Source: a bacterium (GTDB lineage Bacteria; Pseudomonadota; Gammaproteobacteria; Burkholderiales; Burkholderiaceae_C). Taken from it: 50,381 nt of DNA. The position numbers and the translations under genes are program-made. This document shows, piece by piece, positions 33,866 through 41,729 of the stretch (its first letter is position 1; each line of letters begins with the position of its first letter). The stretch covers positions 1 to 50,381 of the forward strand of contig JAVBXK010000024.1 in the NCBI GenBank assembly GCA_030824555.1, read 5' to 3'. The notes under the pieces are model-generated. The model saw only the letters and a program-made list of their open reading frames with translations, did not search any database and had not been told where the DNA came from.

Positions 33866-35586
33866 TGAATAACACTTTGTTGCTATCACAGTTTGACCTC
33901 CTGGCCACCGCGCCCGGCGGCGTGGCCAAGCTGCGCGAACTCATCTTGACCTTGGCCGTTCAAGGCAAGCTGGTACCCCAAGACCCAGCAGACGAACCCG
34001 CCAGCGAACTGCTGAAACGCATCCGCGCCGAAAAAGACCGGCTGATTGCAGCGGGGAAGATCAAGCGCGACAAACCGCTGGCGGCGATTGGGGAGGATGA
34101 ACCGCCGTTTGAGTTGCCTGTGGGATGGGCATGGGTACGTTTAATTGACCTGATGCCTGAATTCCAAAATGGTGCCTCCAGTCGCGGGGATGTGGGCGGA
34201 ACACCGATAACGGTACTTCGGCTTGCGGATATCAAGGACAAACGCATTTCGCTCGTGGAAACCCGGCAGGTTCCAATCGCGCCCTCCGACATCGCAAAGT
34301 ACCAACTTTCGGAAGGCGACATATTGATCACTCGTGTCAATGGAAGCGCAGATATTGTTGGGCAGTTCAACCTATGCGATAGACCGGTTGAGGCGATCTA
34401 CTGCGACCACTTCATCCGCATGCGCATTGATCGGCATTGGGTTAAGCCAAGCTTCTGCGCGCTACTTGGGGAAAGTGCACTTGTACGGTCTGCCATAAAG
34501 AGTTTGTTCATCACGACAGCAGGCCAGAAGACCGTTAATCAAGGTCACATAGGTTCGTTGCAATTTCCCCTGCCACCCCTCCCCGAACAAGCCCGCATCG
34601 TCACCCGCGTGGAAGAACTCATGCGCGTGTGCGACGCGCTGGAGGACAAGGGCCAGCAACAGGCCGCGCACCACCGCCAACTGGTGCAAACGCTGCTCGG
34701 CACCTTGACCGGTGCCGACCGCGACCCCGACACCGCCACGCCCACCCAAGACGCCTGGCAGCGCGTGGCTGCCCACTTCGACACGCTGCTCGACCGCCCC
34801 AGCGCCGTCGATGCGCTGGAACAAACTATCCTTCAACTCGCCGTGCGCGGCCAGCTCGTCCCCCAAGACCCCACCGACGAACCCGCCAGCGAATTGCTGA
34901 AACGCATACACACCGAAAAAGGCCGGCTGATCGCCGAGGGCAAGATCAAACGCGACAAACCGCTGGCCCCGATTGGGGCGGATGAACAGCCGTTTGAGTT
35001 GCCGCTGGGGTGGGCATGGGCGAGATTTCCGGAACTTGGTGAGTTTGGTCGAGGCAAATCGAAGCACAGACCACGGAATGACCCGGCACTTTTCAATCCT
35101 CCGATTTACCCAGTTGTACAAACCGGTGAGGTGGCGCGGGCCAAAGGAGTGATTCAGGAGTACCACTCGAAATACAGCGAAGTTGGGTTGGCACAGAGCC
35201 GCTTGTGGCCCAAAGGGACTCTGTGCATCACGATTGCCGCCAACATTGCTGATGCCGCTGTGCTTGGCTTTGATGCGTGTTTTCCAGACAGCGTTGTTGG
35301 GTTTGTCCCTGCTGAAGCCTTGGGGTCGGTCAACTATTTCCTGGCGTTCATGGAGACGGCAAGAACTCAGTTAATCGCCTTTGCGCCCGCCACTGCGCAA
35401 AAGAACATCAATTTGGAGATTCTGGAATCTGTACTGATTCCACTGCCACCCTTGGAAGAAATGAAGCGCATCGCCTCCCGCGTGGAACACCTGCGCCGCC
35501 TGTGCGCCGAGCTGCGCCAGCGCCTGTCCCAAAGCCAAACCACCCAAGCTGCGCTGGCCGACGCGTTGGTGGCAGCGCTACCATGA
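33865..35586 (+). CDS. hsdS: type I restriction specificity subunit S
   Basis: DNA-recognition subunit of 573 residues with two target-recognition domains. Each is preceded by a conserved arm (VQGKLVPQDPADEPASELL near residue 33 and VRGQLVPQDPTDEPASELL near 328) and followed by a coiled-coil spacer (LPPLPEQARIVTRVEELMR, then LPPLEEMKRIASRVEHLRR). The recognition domains (about residues 92-235 and 386-520) are AT-richer and unrelated to each other, as usual. ATG 33865 overlaps the stop of the RhuM-Fic gene. The recognised sequence cannot be deduced. The conserved arms are nearly identical in DNA, so domain exchange by recombination is possible. Confidence 0.94.
   Translation: MNNTLLLSQFDLLATAPGGVAKLRELILTLAVQGKLVPQDPADEPASELLKRIRAEKDRLIAAGKIKRDKPLAAIGEDEPPFELPVGWAWVRLIDLMPEFQNGASSRGDVGGTPITVLRLADIKDKRISLVETRQVPIAPSDIAKYQLSEGDILITRVNGSADIVGQFNLCDRPVEAIYCDHFIRMRIDRHWVKPSFCALLGESALVRSAIKSLFITTAGQKTVNQGHIGSLQFPLPPLPEQARIVTRVEELMRVCDALEDKGQQQAAHHRQLVQTLLGTLTGADRDPDTATPTQDAWQRVAAHFDTLLDRPSAVDALEQTILQLAVRGQLVPQDPTDEPASELLKRIHTEKGRLIAEGKIKRDKPLAPIGADEQPFELPLGWAWARFPELGEFGRGKSKHRPRNDPALFNPPIYPVVQTGEVARAKGVIQEYHSKYSEVGLAQSRLWPKGTLCITIAANIADAAVLGFDACFPDSVVGFVPAEALGSVNYFLAFMETARTQLIAFAPATAQKNINLEILESVLIPLPPLEEMKRIASRVEHLRRLCAELRQRLSQSQTTQAALADALVAALP
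33964..34134 (+). repeat. hsdS internal repeat, copy 1
   Basis: A 171-base segment encoding the conserved arm before the first recognition domain. It is highly similar in DNA and protein to 34849-35019, with the same length and no gaps. Confidence 0.9.
34849..35019 (+). repeat. hsdS internal repeat, copy 2
   Basis: The matching 171-base segment before the second recognition domain. Long identical stretches, for example around AAGATCAAACGCGACAAACC, make it a plausible site for recombination between the two halves of hsdS. Confidence 0.9.
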
Positions 35587-35615
35587 GCCAACCACACCTA
35601 CCTGCTGGAGCTGCC

Positions 35616-37031
35616 ATGCTGACCGCATTCAAACTGACAAACTTCAAGAGCTTCCAGGCTGAAGCCGTGTTGCCGCTGGAAGGGGCGTTGACCGTCTTGA
35701 TTGGCGCCAACGCGGCTGGCAAAAGCAATGCGCTGGAGGCATTGCGCTTGCTGTCATGGCTGGCGCAGGGCAATAAGTTAGGCACCATTCAGCATGAGGT
35801 GAACAAGGCTGACAAGGTGGTACGCGGGCGGGTGCCCGATTTATTCAGGAACGGTGAAACACGCTTTGAACTGGGTTGCCATGTGCAAGAAGCGGATAGC
35901 ACCAGCAGCCTCTCCATGGCGCTGGCGCTTCGCTCGGATGACCTGCACATCGTGGCCGAGCGGATAGACACGGGTGCGGGCGTGCCTCTGTATGACATGG
36001 ACCAGCCTTCTCAAGGTGGCACGGCCACCGAAGCGGGCGTGGCCTACAACAATTTTTCAAAAGGTGGCAACAAACCGCACATCAAGGTGACAGACCAGAT
36101 GGCGGTGTTTGCTCAACTCGACAGCCCGGCCAGCTTCCACGCCAACCACCGTAAAGCACAGCAAGAAATCCCCAAGGTGTGCAAGGCTTACCAAGAGTTG
36201 CTTTCAAACGTGTTGTTTCTGGACCCGGTACCCGCGAGGATGCGGGACTTCAGTTTTCTGGCAGAAAAGAAGCTGAATGGTGATGGGGCAAACCTGTCGA
36301 GTGTGTTGCACAGGCTGTGGTCACAAGGCATGGACTCTGGCTTTGACTTTGACGCTTTGGCCCATGAAGCGGGTTTGTTGTCTGTACCCACCAGTGCTTT
36401 TGAAGCGGTCAAATTGGTCACGCAATTCACACAAAGAGAGTTGATTTCGTTCATCCAAAGCCTGCCGGAACAAGACATAACCGGGCTGGATTTTTTGAAA
36501 GGTCCTCGCGGCGACGTGATGGTGCAATTGATAGAAACGTTCAGCGGCACCCCACGCAAGTTTGAAGCCGCGCTGTTGTCAGACGGCACGCTGCGCGTGC
36601 TGGCCATTGCAGCGGCCATGTTGTCGGCACCCAAGGGTAGCTTGGTGGTGATTGAGGAAATTGACAACGGTGTTCACCCCAGCCGAGCCAAGCATTTGTT
36701 GGAGCGCATTCAATCGGTGGCAGAACGGCGAAATTTGCGCGTGCTGCTGTCCACACACAACCCTGCCATGCTGGATGCCTTGCCTGACAAAGCGGTACCA
36801 GATGTGGTGTTTTGCTACCGCGATACCGGCAGCGGAGACAGCCGCCTGGTGCGCTTGGGCAGCTTGCCAGATGTGCCTGAGTTGTTCATTCAAGACAGTT
36901 TGGGTCACTTGATGACATCGGGTGCGTTGGATCGGTTTGTGAAGTCCCACCCAGGTCCAGAAGCACGCAAGCAAAAAGCCCAGGCGTGGTTGGCAGCATT
37001 CCGAACCTCAACCGCTGGGGCAGAGGAATGA
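35616..37031 (+). CDS. AAA (ABC-type/OLD-like) ATPase of the defence island
   Basis: Protein of 471 residues from ATG 35616, which has a GGAG site six bases upstream. An in-frame ATG at 35583 overlaps the hsdS stop and would add 11 residues. It opens with FKLTNFKSFQ and Walker A IGANAAGKSN (about 29-38), as in RecF/SMC-like AAA_21 ATPases. The late half holds a signature-like SDGTLRVLAIA (about 322), Walker B VVIEEIDNGVHP (about 345) and LLSTHNPAM. Long inserts lie between. Such ATPases in defence loci usually control a partner nuclease; here the next gene, overlapping by four bases, is a PIN-domain protein. No Toprim domain is seen, so it is not an OLD nuclease by itself. Confidence 0.87.
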   Translation: MLTAFKLTNFKSFQAEAVLPLEGALTVLIGANAAGKSNALEALRLLSWLAQGNKLGTIQHEVNKADKVVRGRVPDLFRNGETRFELGCHVQEADSTSSLSMALALRSDDLHIVAERIDTGAGVPLYDMDQPSQGGTATEAGVAYNNFSKGGNKPHIKVTDQMAVFAQLDSPASFHANHRKAQQEIPKVCKAYQELLSNVLFLDPVPARMRDFSFLAEKKLNGDGANLSSVLHRLWSQGMDSGFDFDALAHEAGLLSVPTSAFEAVKLVTQFTQRELISFIQSLPEQDITGLDFLKGPRGDVMVQLIETFSGTPRKFEAALLSDGTLRVLAIAAAMLSAPKGSLVVIEEIDNGVHPSRAKHLLERIQSVAERRNLRVLLSTHNPAMLDALPDKAVPDVVFCYRDTGSGDSRLVRLGSLPDVPELFIQDSLGHLMTSGALDRFVKSHPGPEARKQKAQAWLAAFRTSTAGAEE

Positions 37032-37480
37032 GCGACATTGTGCTGGTAGACACGTCCGTGTTGCTGAATGTGCTGGATGTGCCTGGCCGCAATCAAAACC
37101 GCAATGCCGTGTTGGACGAGTTGAGCTTTTTGGTAGATGCCACCGACCATTTGTTCATTCCCATGGCGGCCATCATTGAGGTAGGTAACCACATTGCCCA
37201 GATGGCTGGAGATGGGCGGTTGCGCCGCCAAGCTGCGAAACGATTCGTCACTTTGGTTCGCGATGCATTGGGAGGCATCGCACCATGGCGACCCATGAAC
37301 TTCCCCAGCGATGAGCACTTGCTGGCCTGGCTGGCAGACTTCCCTGATTGCGCCATGCGGCAAATGGGCATGGGGGATTTGTCCATACAAAAAGAATGGG
37401 CAGAACTTTGCAAAAAGCACCCTATGACGCGCGTTCGTATTTGGACACTGGATGGGGATTTGGCGGGGCATGACCACTGA
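37028..37480 (+). CDS. PIN-domain ribonuclease-like protein, partner of the ATPase
   Basis: Protein of 150 residues. The acidic residues of a PIN active site can be placed: Asp8 in VLVDTSVLLN, Glu51 in AAIIEVGN, Asp117 in MGMGDLS and Asp142 or Asp144 in WTLDGD. PIN domains cut single-stranded RNA or tRNA. The length is close to that of VapC toxins, but it is not preceded by a VapB-like antitoxin; the ATPase gene overlaps its start (ATGA). The likely reading is an ATPase-controlled effector nuclease. Assignment rests on spaced motifs rather than on a strong family signature. Confidence 0.72.
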   Translation: MSDIVLVDTSVLLNVLDVPGRNQNRNAVLDELSFLVDATDHLFIPMAAIIEVGNHIAQMAGDGRLRRQAAKRFVTLVRDALGGIAPWRPMNFPSDEHLLAWLADFPDCAMRQMGMGDLSIQKEWAELCKKHPMTRVRIWTLDGDLAGHDH

Positions 37481-37545
37481 CTGGACATACCATCTCGGTT
37501 AAGCCTAAAGTCCCTGCGGTGAAGCTCTCAACCTGAAAACGCATC

Positions 37546-37854
37546 ATGAATACGCAACAAATTGCACTGCAACAGTTTGCTTTGAACTCCATGATTGGCA
37601 TGCGTTCTTCGGCACGCCCTATTCGCTTGCAAATTGAGCAGGCACTGGATGCCGGTCAAGAGGTTGTTGTGAATTTCACAGGCGTTGCTGTCACGCAGTC
37701 TTTTGTTGATGAGCTCTTGGGTGCGCTTGTTTTGCGCGATGGCCCAGGTGTCATGCAACGAATTGTTCTCAAGGGTTGTTCCGAGGAAACACGTGGGATC
37801 ATCCGATTCGTAGTCTCAGACCGAGCAGAACAGTTCACGCGTGCACGGCATTGA
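37546..37854 (+). CDS. STAS-like DUF4325 protein
   Basis: Protein of 102 residues. VVVNFTGVAVTQSFVDELLG (about 40-59) and VLKGCSEETRGIIRFVVSDR (about 74-93) are typical of DUF4325, a STAS-like fold. DUF4325 proteins are often found beside ATPases or HATPase proteins in variable regions; the function is not established. It starts 65 bases after the PIN gene and ends shortly before a strong terminator, so it closes the island. It lacks the phospho-serine loop of the STAS protein at 22303. Confidence 0.85.
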   Translation: MNTQQIALQQFALNSMIGMRSSARPIRLQIEQALDAGQEVVVNFTGVAVTQSFVDELLGALVLRDGPGVMQRIVLKGCSEETRGIIRFVVSDRAEQFTRARH

Positions 37855-37871
37855 TTTCAACATTCAAAACA

Positions 37872-37900
37872 AAAAACCCGCTCTCATCCAGCGGGTTTTT
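37872..37900. terminator. bidirectional intrinsic terminator
   Basis: AAAAACCCGCT (37872-37882) and AGCGGGTTTTT (37890-37900) form a perfect 11-base stem with a seven-base loop. It lies between the plus-strand DUF4325 gene and the minus-strand minE stop. The T runs on both strands allow it to end transcription from both sides. Confidence 0.92.
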
Positions 37901-37924
37901 TGTTTGTGGTGAATACACACCCCG

Positions 37925-38185
37925 TCACTTCGCGTCAGGCAACTCGATCTTCACTTCCAGCACCTCAAGATTGCCCTGACGCTCCAAGTTGACCTTGATG
38001 TCGTCAGGGTTGATCTTGATGTATTTGCTGATCACGGCAATCAGCTCGCGCTGCAAGTCGGGCAGGTAGTCGGGCTCGGCCGCGTTGCGGCCGCTGCGCT
38101 CGTGTGCCAGGATGATTTGCAGCCGTTCCTTGGCGACGCTGGCGGTTTTTTTCTTCTCGCCCAGCAAGAATGAGAGGAAAGACAT
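37925..38185 (-). CDS. minE: cell division topological specificity factor MinE
   Basis: Protein of 86 residues. The N-terminal membrane-binding and MinD-binding segment is [20 protein letters not shown], including the [11 protein letters not shown] helix that stimulates the MinD ATPase. The C-terminal part ([18 protein letters not shown] onward) is the dimerisation domain. MinE drives the pole-to-pole oscillation of MinCD so that the division septum forms at mid-cell. It is the last gene of the minCDE operon, three bases after minD, and is followed by the bidirectional terminator. Confidence 0.97.
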   Translation of the reverse strand: MSFLSFLLGEKKKTASVAKERLQIILAHERSGRNAAEPDYLPDLQRELIAVISKYIKINPDDIKVNLERQGNLEVLEVKIELPDAK

Positions 38186-38188
38186 GGC

Positions 38189-39004
38189 TCACTTCCCTCC
38201 GAACAGGCGCTTGAAAAAGCCGGGCTTTTCGGCCTCGGTGAACCGCAGCGGCAGGTCTTCTCCCAGGAAGCGGCCGATCACGTCTTTGTAGGCCTCGGAC
38301 ACGTCGCTGCCCTGCATGTGCACGGCGGGTGTGCCCTGGTTGGAGGCCTGCAGCACACTTTCGCTTTCGGGGATCACGCCGATGAGTTTGATGCGCAGGA
38401 TGTCCTGGATGTCTTCCAGCGACAGCATGTGGCCGTCTTGCACGCGCCCCGGGTTGTAGCGGGTGATCAGCAGGTGCTCTTTGATGGGGTCTTCGCCGTT
38501 GATGGCGCGCTTGGTCTTGCTGCCCAGCATGCCCAGGATGCGGTCGGAATCGCGCACGCTGGAGACTTCGGGGTTGGTGACCACCAGTGCCTCGTCAGCA
38601 AAGTGCATGGCCATGAGTGCGCCGGTTTCGATGCCTGCGGGCGAATCGCACACGATGTACTCGAACCCCATGCCGGCCAGGTCGGTCAGCACCTTTTCCA
38701 CACCGTCTTGCGTGAGGGCGTCTTTGTCGCGCGTCTGGCTGGCGGCCAGCACGAACAGGTTGTCGCACTGCTTGTCTTTGATGAGGGCCTGGTTCAGGTT
38801 GGCTTCGCCGTGGATGACATTGATCAGGTCGTACACCACGCGTCGCTCGCAACCCATGATGAGGTCGAGGTTGCGCAGGCCCACGTCAAAGTCGATGACG
38901 GCTGTTTTGAACCCGCGCAGGGCCAAGCCCGCTGCGAAGCTGGCACTGGTGGTGGTTTTGCCCACGCCGCCCTTGCCGGAAGTGACCACGATGATTTTTG
39001 CCAT
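38189..39004 (-). CDS. minD: septum site-determining ATPase MinD
   Basis: Membrane-associated ATPase of 271 residues. The deviant Walker A loop is GKGGVGKTT (about residues 10-18). VIDFDVGLRNLDLIMGCERR carries the switch residues, and CDSPAGIETGA is the Walker B region. The C-terminal amphipathic membrane-targeting helix is GFFKRLFGGK. MinD recruits MinC to the membrane and is released by MinE. Length and motifs are standard. It is transcribed after minC, with 90 bases between them. Confidence 0.98.
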   Translation of the reverse strand: MAKIIVVTSGKGGVGKTTTSASFAAGLALRGFKTAVIDFDVGLRNLDLIMGCERRVVYDLINVIHGEANLNQALIKDKQCDNLFVLAASQTRDKDALTQDGVEKVLTDLAGMGFEYIVCDSPAGIETGALMAMHFADEALVVTNPEVSSVRDSDRILGMLGSKTKRAINGEDPIKEHLLITRYNPGRVQDGHMLSLEDIQDILRIKLIGVIPESESVLQASNQGTPAVHMQGSDVSEAYKDVIGRFLGEDLPLRFTEAEKPGFFKRLFGGK

Positions 39005-39094
39005 GAAGTTCGTCCTGAAAATGGGGATGCAGCACGTGCTGCTGAAAACGTTTGAATGTGTGTCGGATATGCGTTGTTGCGTACAGCGGGCGGA

Positions 39095-39871
39095 TCAGGC
39101 CTTGATGGGCTCCATCACCAGTTTTTCGCCTTCAGGGCCGGGTTGAAGGCTGACCATGGCGGGCTTGCCAGCCACATCAACGGGCAGCGGCACGTCGCTG
39201 GTGCGGTAAATGCCGGCAATGGAAATGAGTTCGGCTTCCAGGCTCATGGCAAAAATGCGGGCGTCGCCATTGCCACGCGCACCGGCAATGGCCTTGCCGC
39301 GCAGGGGTGCGTACACATGTATGTGGCCGTCGGCAATCACCTCGGCTCCGGCGTTGACCATGGCCAGCACCACCAGGTCGCGACCGCGCGCGTACACCTG
39401 CTGGCCCGAGCGAAGGGGTTTGTCGAGCACCAGTGCCGGCAAAGCGGCGGCGGGTGCCACGGGTGCCACTTCTGGCTCAGGTGCGGGTGGGGCAGGTGGT
39501 GGCTCCGCCGGAGCGGGCATGTGATGCAGCACCACGTCCTGCGCCACCACCAGGCCTGCCTTGACCGCTGCGGCCAATTGTTCCGGGCTGCCGCCCTTGA
39601 CCGCCACCGGGCGCACGTTATGGCGCTTGAGCAATGTCAGCAGCGTTTTGAAATCGGGGATGCCGGGATCGGTCAGGTGACTCAGGTCAACAACCAGCGG
39701 GTCTTTGTCGAAAAAGCCGGGGTTGTCGCCGTAGTGGGCGTCCCATTCTTCGGACAGGTGTGCGATGTCAGTCGACTTGAGCAGCAGAGACACCAGGGGC
39801 AACTGCGCACTTTTCAGCTCGAAAGTGTCGGGTTTGCCCAGCGGCGCAGCAGATTTCGTTGCAGCAGACAT
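39095..39871 (-). CDS. minC: septum formation inhibitor MinC
   Basis: Protein of 258 residues that blocks FtsZ ring assembly near the poles. The N-terminal FtsZ-interacting domain (about 10-120) includes FDKDPLVVDLSHLTD. A Pro/Ala/Glu-rich linker follows (about 125-150, PAPAEPPPAPPAPEPEVAP), then the C-terminal beta-helix domain that binds MinD (LRSGQQVYARGRDLVVLAMV, then HVYAPLRGKAIAGARG). The linker is longer than in E. coli MinC, as is common in Burkholderiales. It is the first gene of the operon. Confidence 0.96.
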   Translation of the reverse strand: MSAATKSAAPLGKPDTFELKSAQLPLVSLLLKSTDIAHLSEEWDAHYGDNPGFFDKDPLVVDLSHLTDPGIPDFKTLLTLLKRHNVRPVAVKGGSPEQLAAAVKAGLVVAQDVVLHHMPAPAEPPPAPPAPEPEVAPVAPAAALPALVLDKPLRSGQQVYARGRDLVVLAMVNAGAEVIADGHIHVYAPLRGKAIAGARGNGDARIFAMSLEAELISIAGIYRTSDVPLPVDVAGKPAMVSLQPGPEGEKLVMEPIKA

Positions 39872-39983
39872 GCCCAGTCACACCCCTATTAAAACCAGAA
39901 ATCTTAACAGTGGCGGGGTTTGGCAGACCGTTGGGGTGCACAACGCGCCGGAGTCAGGGCGCTGCGAACGGGCTTTGCACACG

Positions 39984-40019
39984 AAAAAAAAGCGCTTGCC
40001 AAGAGACAAGCGCCTTTTT
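39984..40019 (-). terminator. intrinsic terminator downstream of the Spy-like gene
   Basis: Stem GCGCTTG (39992-39998) and CAAGCGC (40007-40013) with an eight-base loop. Eight A on the left become a U tract on the minus strand, so it fits the minus-strand gene ending at 40078. A shorter T run on the other side could also act on plus-strand transcripts. Confidence 0.85.
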
Positions 40020-40077
40020 CAGGCTGTCGGTGGTCAGCAGCGTGGCTGACCTGTGCGCCCCGTTGCCGGGTGTGCGG

Positions 40078-40602
40078 TCAGCCCTGGCGCGGGCCCATGC
40101 GGTGGTGGCCGCCTTGGCCACCGTGCATGCCACGCATGGATTGCGCGTCGAACACCTTTTGCTGCTCGGGGGTCAGCGTGGCATAGAAGGCCTTGGTGGC
40201 GTCCAGGCGTTTGCCCATTTGGGTGTCGCGCTCGGCTTTCAGGGCCTGCATTTTTTCAATGCGCTGTGGCGTGGTCAGTGCCTGCATCTCTGCCGGGTTC
40301 ATGCGCGGCATGTTGGCCATGTTGGGGGGTGTCATGGCTGTGTTGAAGGCCGTCCAGGCACCTTCCTGTTCAGCGGTCAGCTTGAGTTTGGCTTTCAGGT
40401 CAGCCTGGCGTTTGGCAAATTGCTCACCCATGCGGGCTTGCATTTTTTCGGCGCGGGGGCCGTTGGGCATCTCACCATTCATACCGCCCATGCCACCCAT
40501 GGGGCCGCAGTCGTTGCCGCCACGGGCCAGGGCAACGGTGGACGCACCCACGAGCAGCGCTGCGCTGGTGGCGATGAGGAGGCGTTGGGTCAACTTGGTC
40601 AT
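40078..40602 (-). CDS. Spy/CpxP-like periplasmic LTxxQ protein
   Basis: Protein of 174 residues from ATG 40602, which has AAGGA seven bases upstream and starts a normal signal peptide (RLLIATSAALLVGASTVALA). The mature protein is helical and rich in Met and Gly (GPMGGMGGMNGEMPNGP). It has the two family motifs LTAEQ (near 75) and LTPEQQ (near 145). Spy and CpxP relatives are ATP-independent periplasmic chaperones or stress sensors. Many methionines together with His-rich ends could bind copper, and a copper regulator lies upstream; that link is inference. A longer in-frame start at 40668 is unlikely because it would bury the signal peptide. Confidence 0.87.
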   Translation of the reverse strand: MTKLTQRLLIATSAALLVGASTVALARGGNDCGPMGGMGGMNGEMPNGPRAEKMQARMGEQFAKRQADLKAKLKLTAEQEGAWTAFNTAMTPPNMANMPRMNPAEMQALTTPQRIEKMQALKAERDTQMGKRLDATKAFYATLTPEQQKVFDAQSMRGMHGGQGGHHRMGPRQG

Positions 40603-40789
40603 GATCAGTCCTTGCATATCAAAGTGGCGCATTGGCCGAAAGGCAGTTCCGCTGCCACCGGCTCCCACCGTCTGATGTGGTCAGCAGCTGGGATGGGTGT
40701 ACTTTGAGGGTGCTGTGTATCGCCCGCATGCCGCCTGTGTGAGGCTGTGTAAAGTTGGCTGAAGTGGCCAGAATTCGCCTTGAGTCGCG

Positions 40790-41257
40790 TCAGTCGATGC
40801 CCGGCGTTGCCGGGTGAGCGGGGTTGGCCAATTCATCGAGGATGGGGCACTCGGGCCGCTCGTCCCCGTGGCAACAACCGATCAGGCCTTGCAGCGTGCG
40901 TTGCATGGCCTGCAGGCCGGCAATGCGCTCGGCCAGCGTGTGCAGGTGGCGCCGGGCAATGTCCTGCACGTTGGCGCTGCTGCGGTGCTGGTCGTGCCAC
41001 AAGTTGACCAGGCTGGCGATGTCTTTCATGGGGAAACCCAGCTCGCGGCACCGCCGGATGAACCGCAGGGTGTGCACATCGGCCTGTGTGTACAGGCGGT
41101 AGCCGCTGTCGGTGCGGTTGACGGCTGGCAGCAGCGCCAGGCTTTCGTAGTGCCGGATCATCTTGGCCGACACACCCGACAGCTTGTCAGCCATGCCGAT
41201 GTGCACCGGCCACGTCACCGCTGCATCTGACAGCCGCGCTGACTCAGGCAACGGCAT
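40790..41257 (-). CDS. cueR: MerR-family copper-responsive regulator CueR
   Basis: Protein of 155 residues from ATG 41257. The helix-turn-helix and wing are SGVSAKMIRHYESLALLPAV and SGYRLYTQADVHTL. A long dimerisation helix follows. The metal loop is GCCHGDERPECPIL, which gives the two spaced cysteines of CueR-type Cu(I) sensors. The first 17 residues precede the usual MerR start, so a shorter protein from GTG 41206 (VHIGMADKLSG) is possible. The gene overlaps the end of the copper chaperone gene by 14 bases, so both are made from one transcript. The matching operator lies in front of the chaperone gene. Confidence 0.87.
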   Translation of the reverse strand: MPLPESARLSDAAVTWPVHIGMADKLSGVSAKMIRHYESLALLPAVNRTDSGYRLYTQADVHTLRFIRRCRELGFPMKDIASLVNLWHDQHRSSANVQDIARRHLHTLAERIAGLQAMQRTLQGLIGCCHGDERPECPILDELANPAHPATPGID

Positions 41258-41450
41258 AGCCTTCTTCGCGGATGGCGGCAGCCAGTGCCTCGCGGGGTTG
41301 TGTGCTGGTCACGTCCACGCGGTTGGCCGTGCGGTCTGCCTTGACGTCAGCCTGCGGATCGAGTTCGCGCACCGCCTGGACCACGGCTTTTTCGCAGTGG
41401 CCGCAGGTCATGCCGGTGACGGTGAAGGTGTGGGTAGTGAGGTTGCTCAT
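41244..41450 (-). CDS. copZ: copper chaperone with HMA domain (CopZ-like)
   Basis: Small cytoplasmic protein of 68 residues made of one heavy-metal-associated domain. The Cu(I)-binding motif GMTCGHC lies at about residues 13-19. The rest (KAVVQAVRELDPQADVKAD and EEGYAVA) completes the ferredoxin-like fold. It would hand copper to an exporter ATPase; no such gene is present in the window. It is the first gene after the CueR-controlled promoter at 41505-41535. Confidence 0.9.
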   Translation of the reverse strand: MSNLTTHTFTVTGMTCGHCEKAVVQAVRELDPQADVKADRTANRVDVTSTQPREALAAAIREEGYAVA

Positions 41451-41504
41451 GGTGTGCTCCAGACAGTCGGTTTGAAATCGAGGTTGAAATGCGTACAGGC
41501 CCGC

Positions 41505-41535
41505 ATCATGAACCTTCCCATGGTGGGAAGGTCAA
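41505..41535 (-). promoter_or_regulatory. CueR-type promoter and operator for copZ-cueR
   Basis: The perfect dyad ACCTTCCC-ATGGT-GGGAAGGT (41512-41532) matches the CueR/MerR operator pattern. On the minus strand it sits between -35 TTGACC (41530-41535) and -10 CATGAT (41505-41510), with a 19-base spacer. The over-long spacer is the hallmark of promoters activated by MerR-family DNA distortion. It faces copZ, whose start is 55 bases downstream. Confidence 0.9.
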
Positions 41536-41729
41536 GGCGGTTGACTGTACAAGCGACGCGATGCCATCGCAGGTAGGCCCTGCGGGTTTCACCCAAGCGC
41601 GGCAGTTTGCTGGACAGCATGCTGACATGCGAATGCTTTCCGGGCATAGCTGGTATGTGGCGCGCAATGCAGTTTCACACGGGGGCCCCAGTAACATTCA
41701 CCCATGAAATTCAATTCTATTTATTGACC

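Noticed and set aside
37028-37854. PIN gene and DUF4325 gene as a VapBC-type toxin-antitoxin pair
   Set aside because: The DUF4325 protein lies downstream, has a STAS-like fold rather than a DNA-binding antitoxin fold, and the PIN gene is coupled to the ATPase instead.
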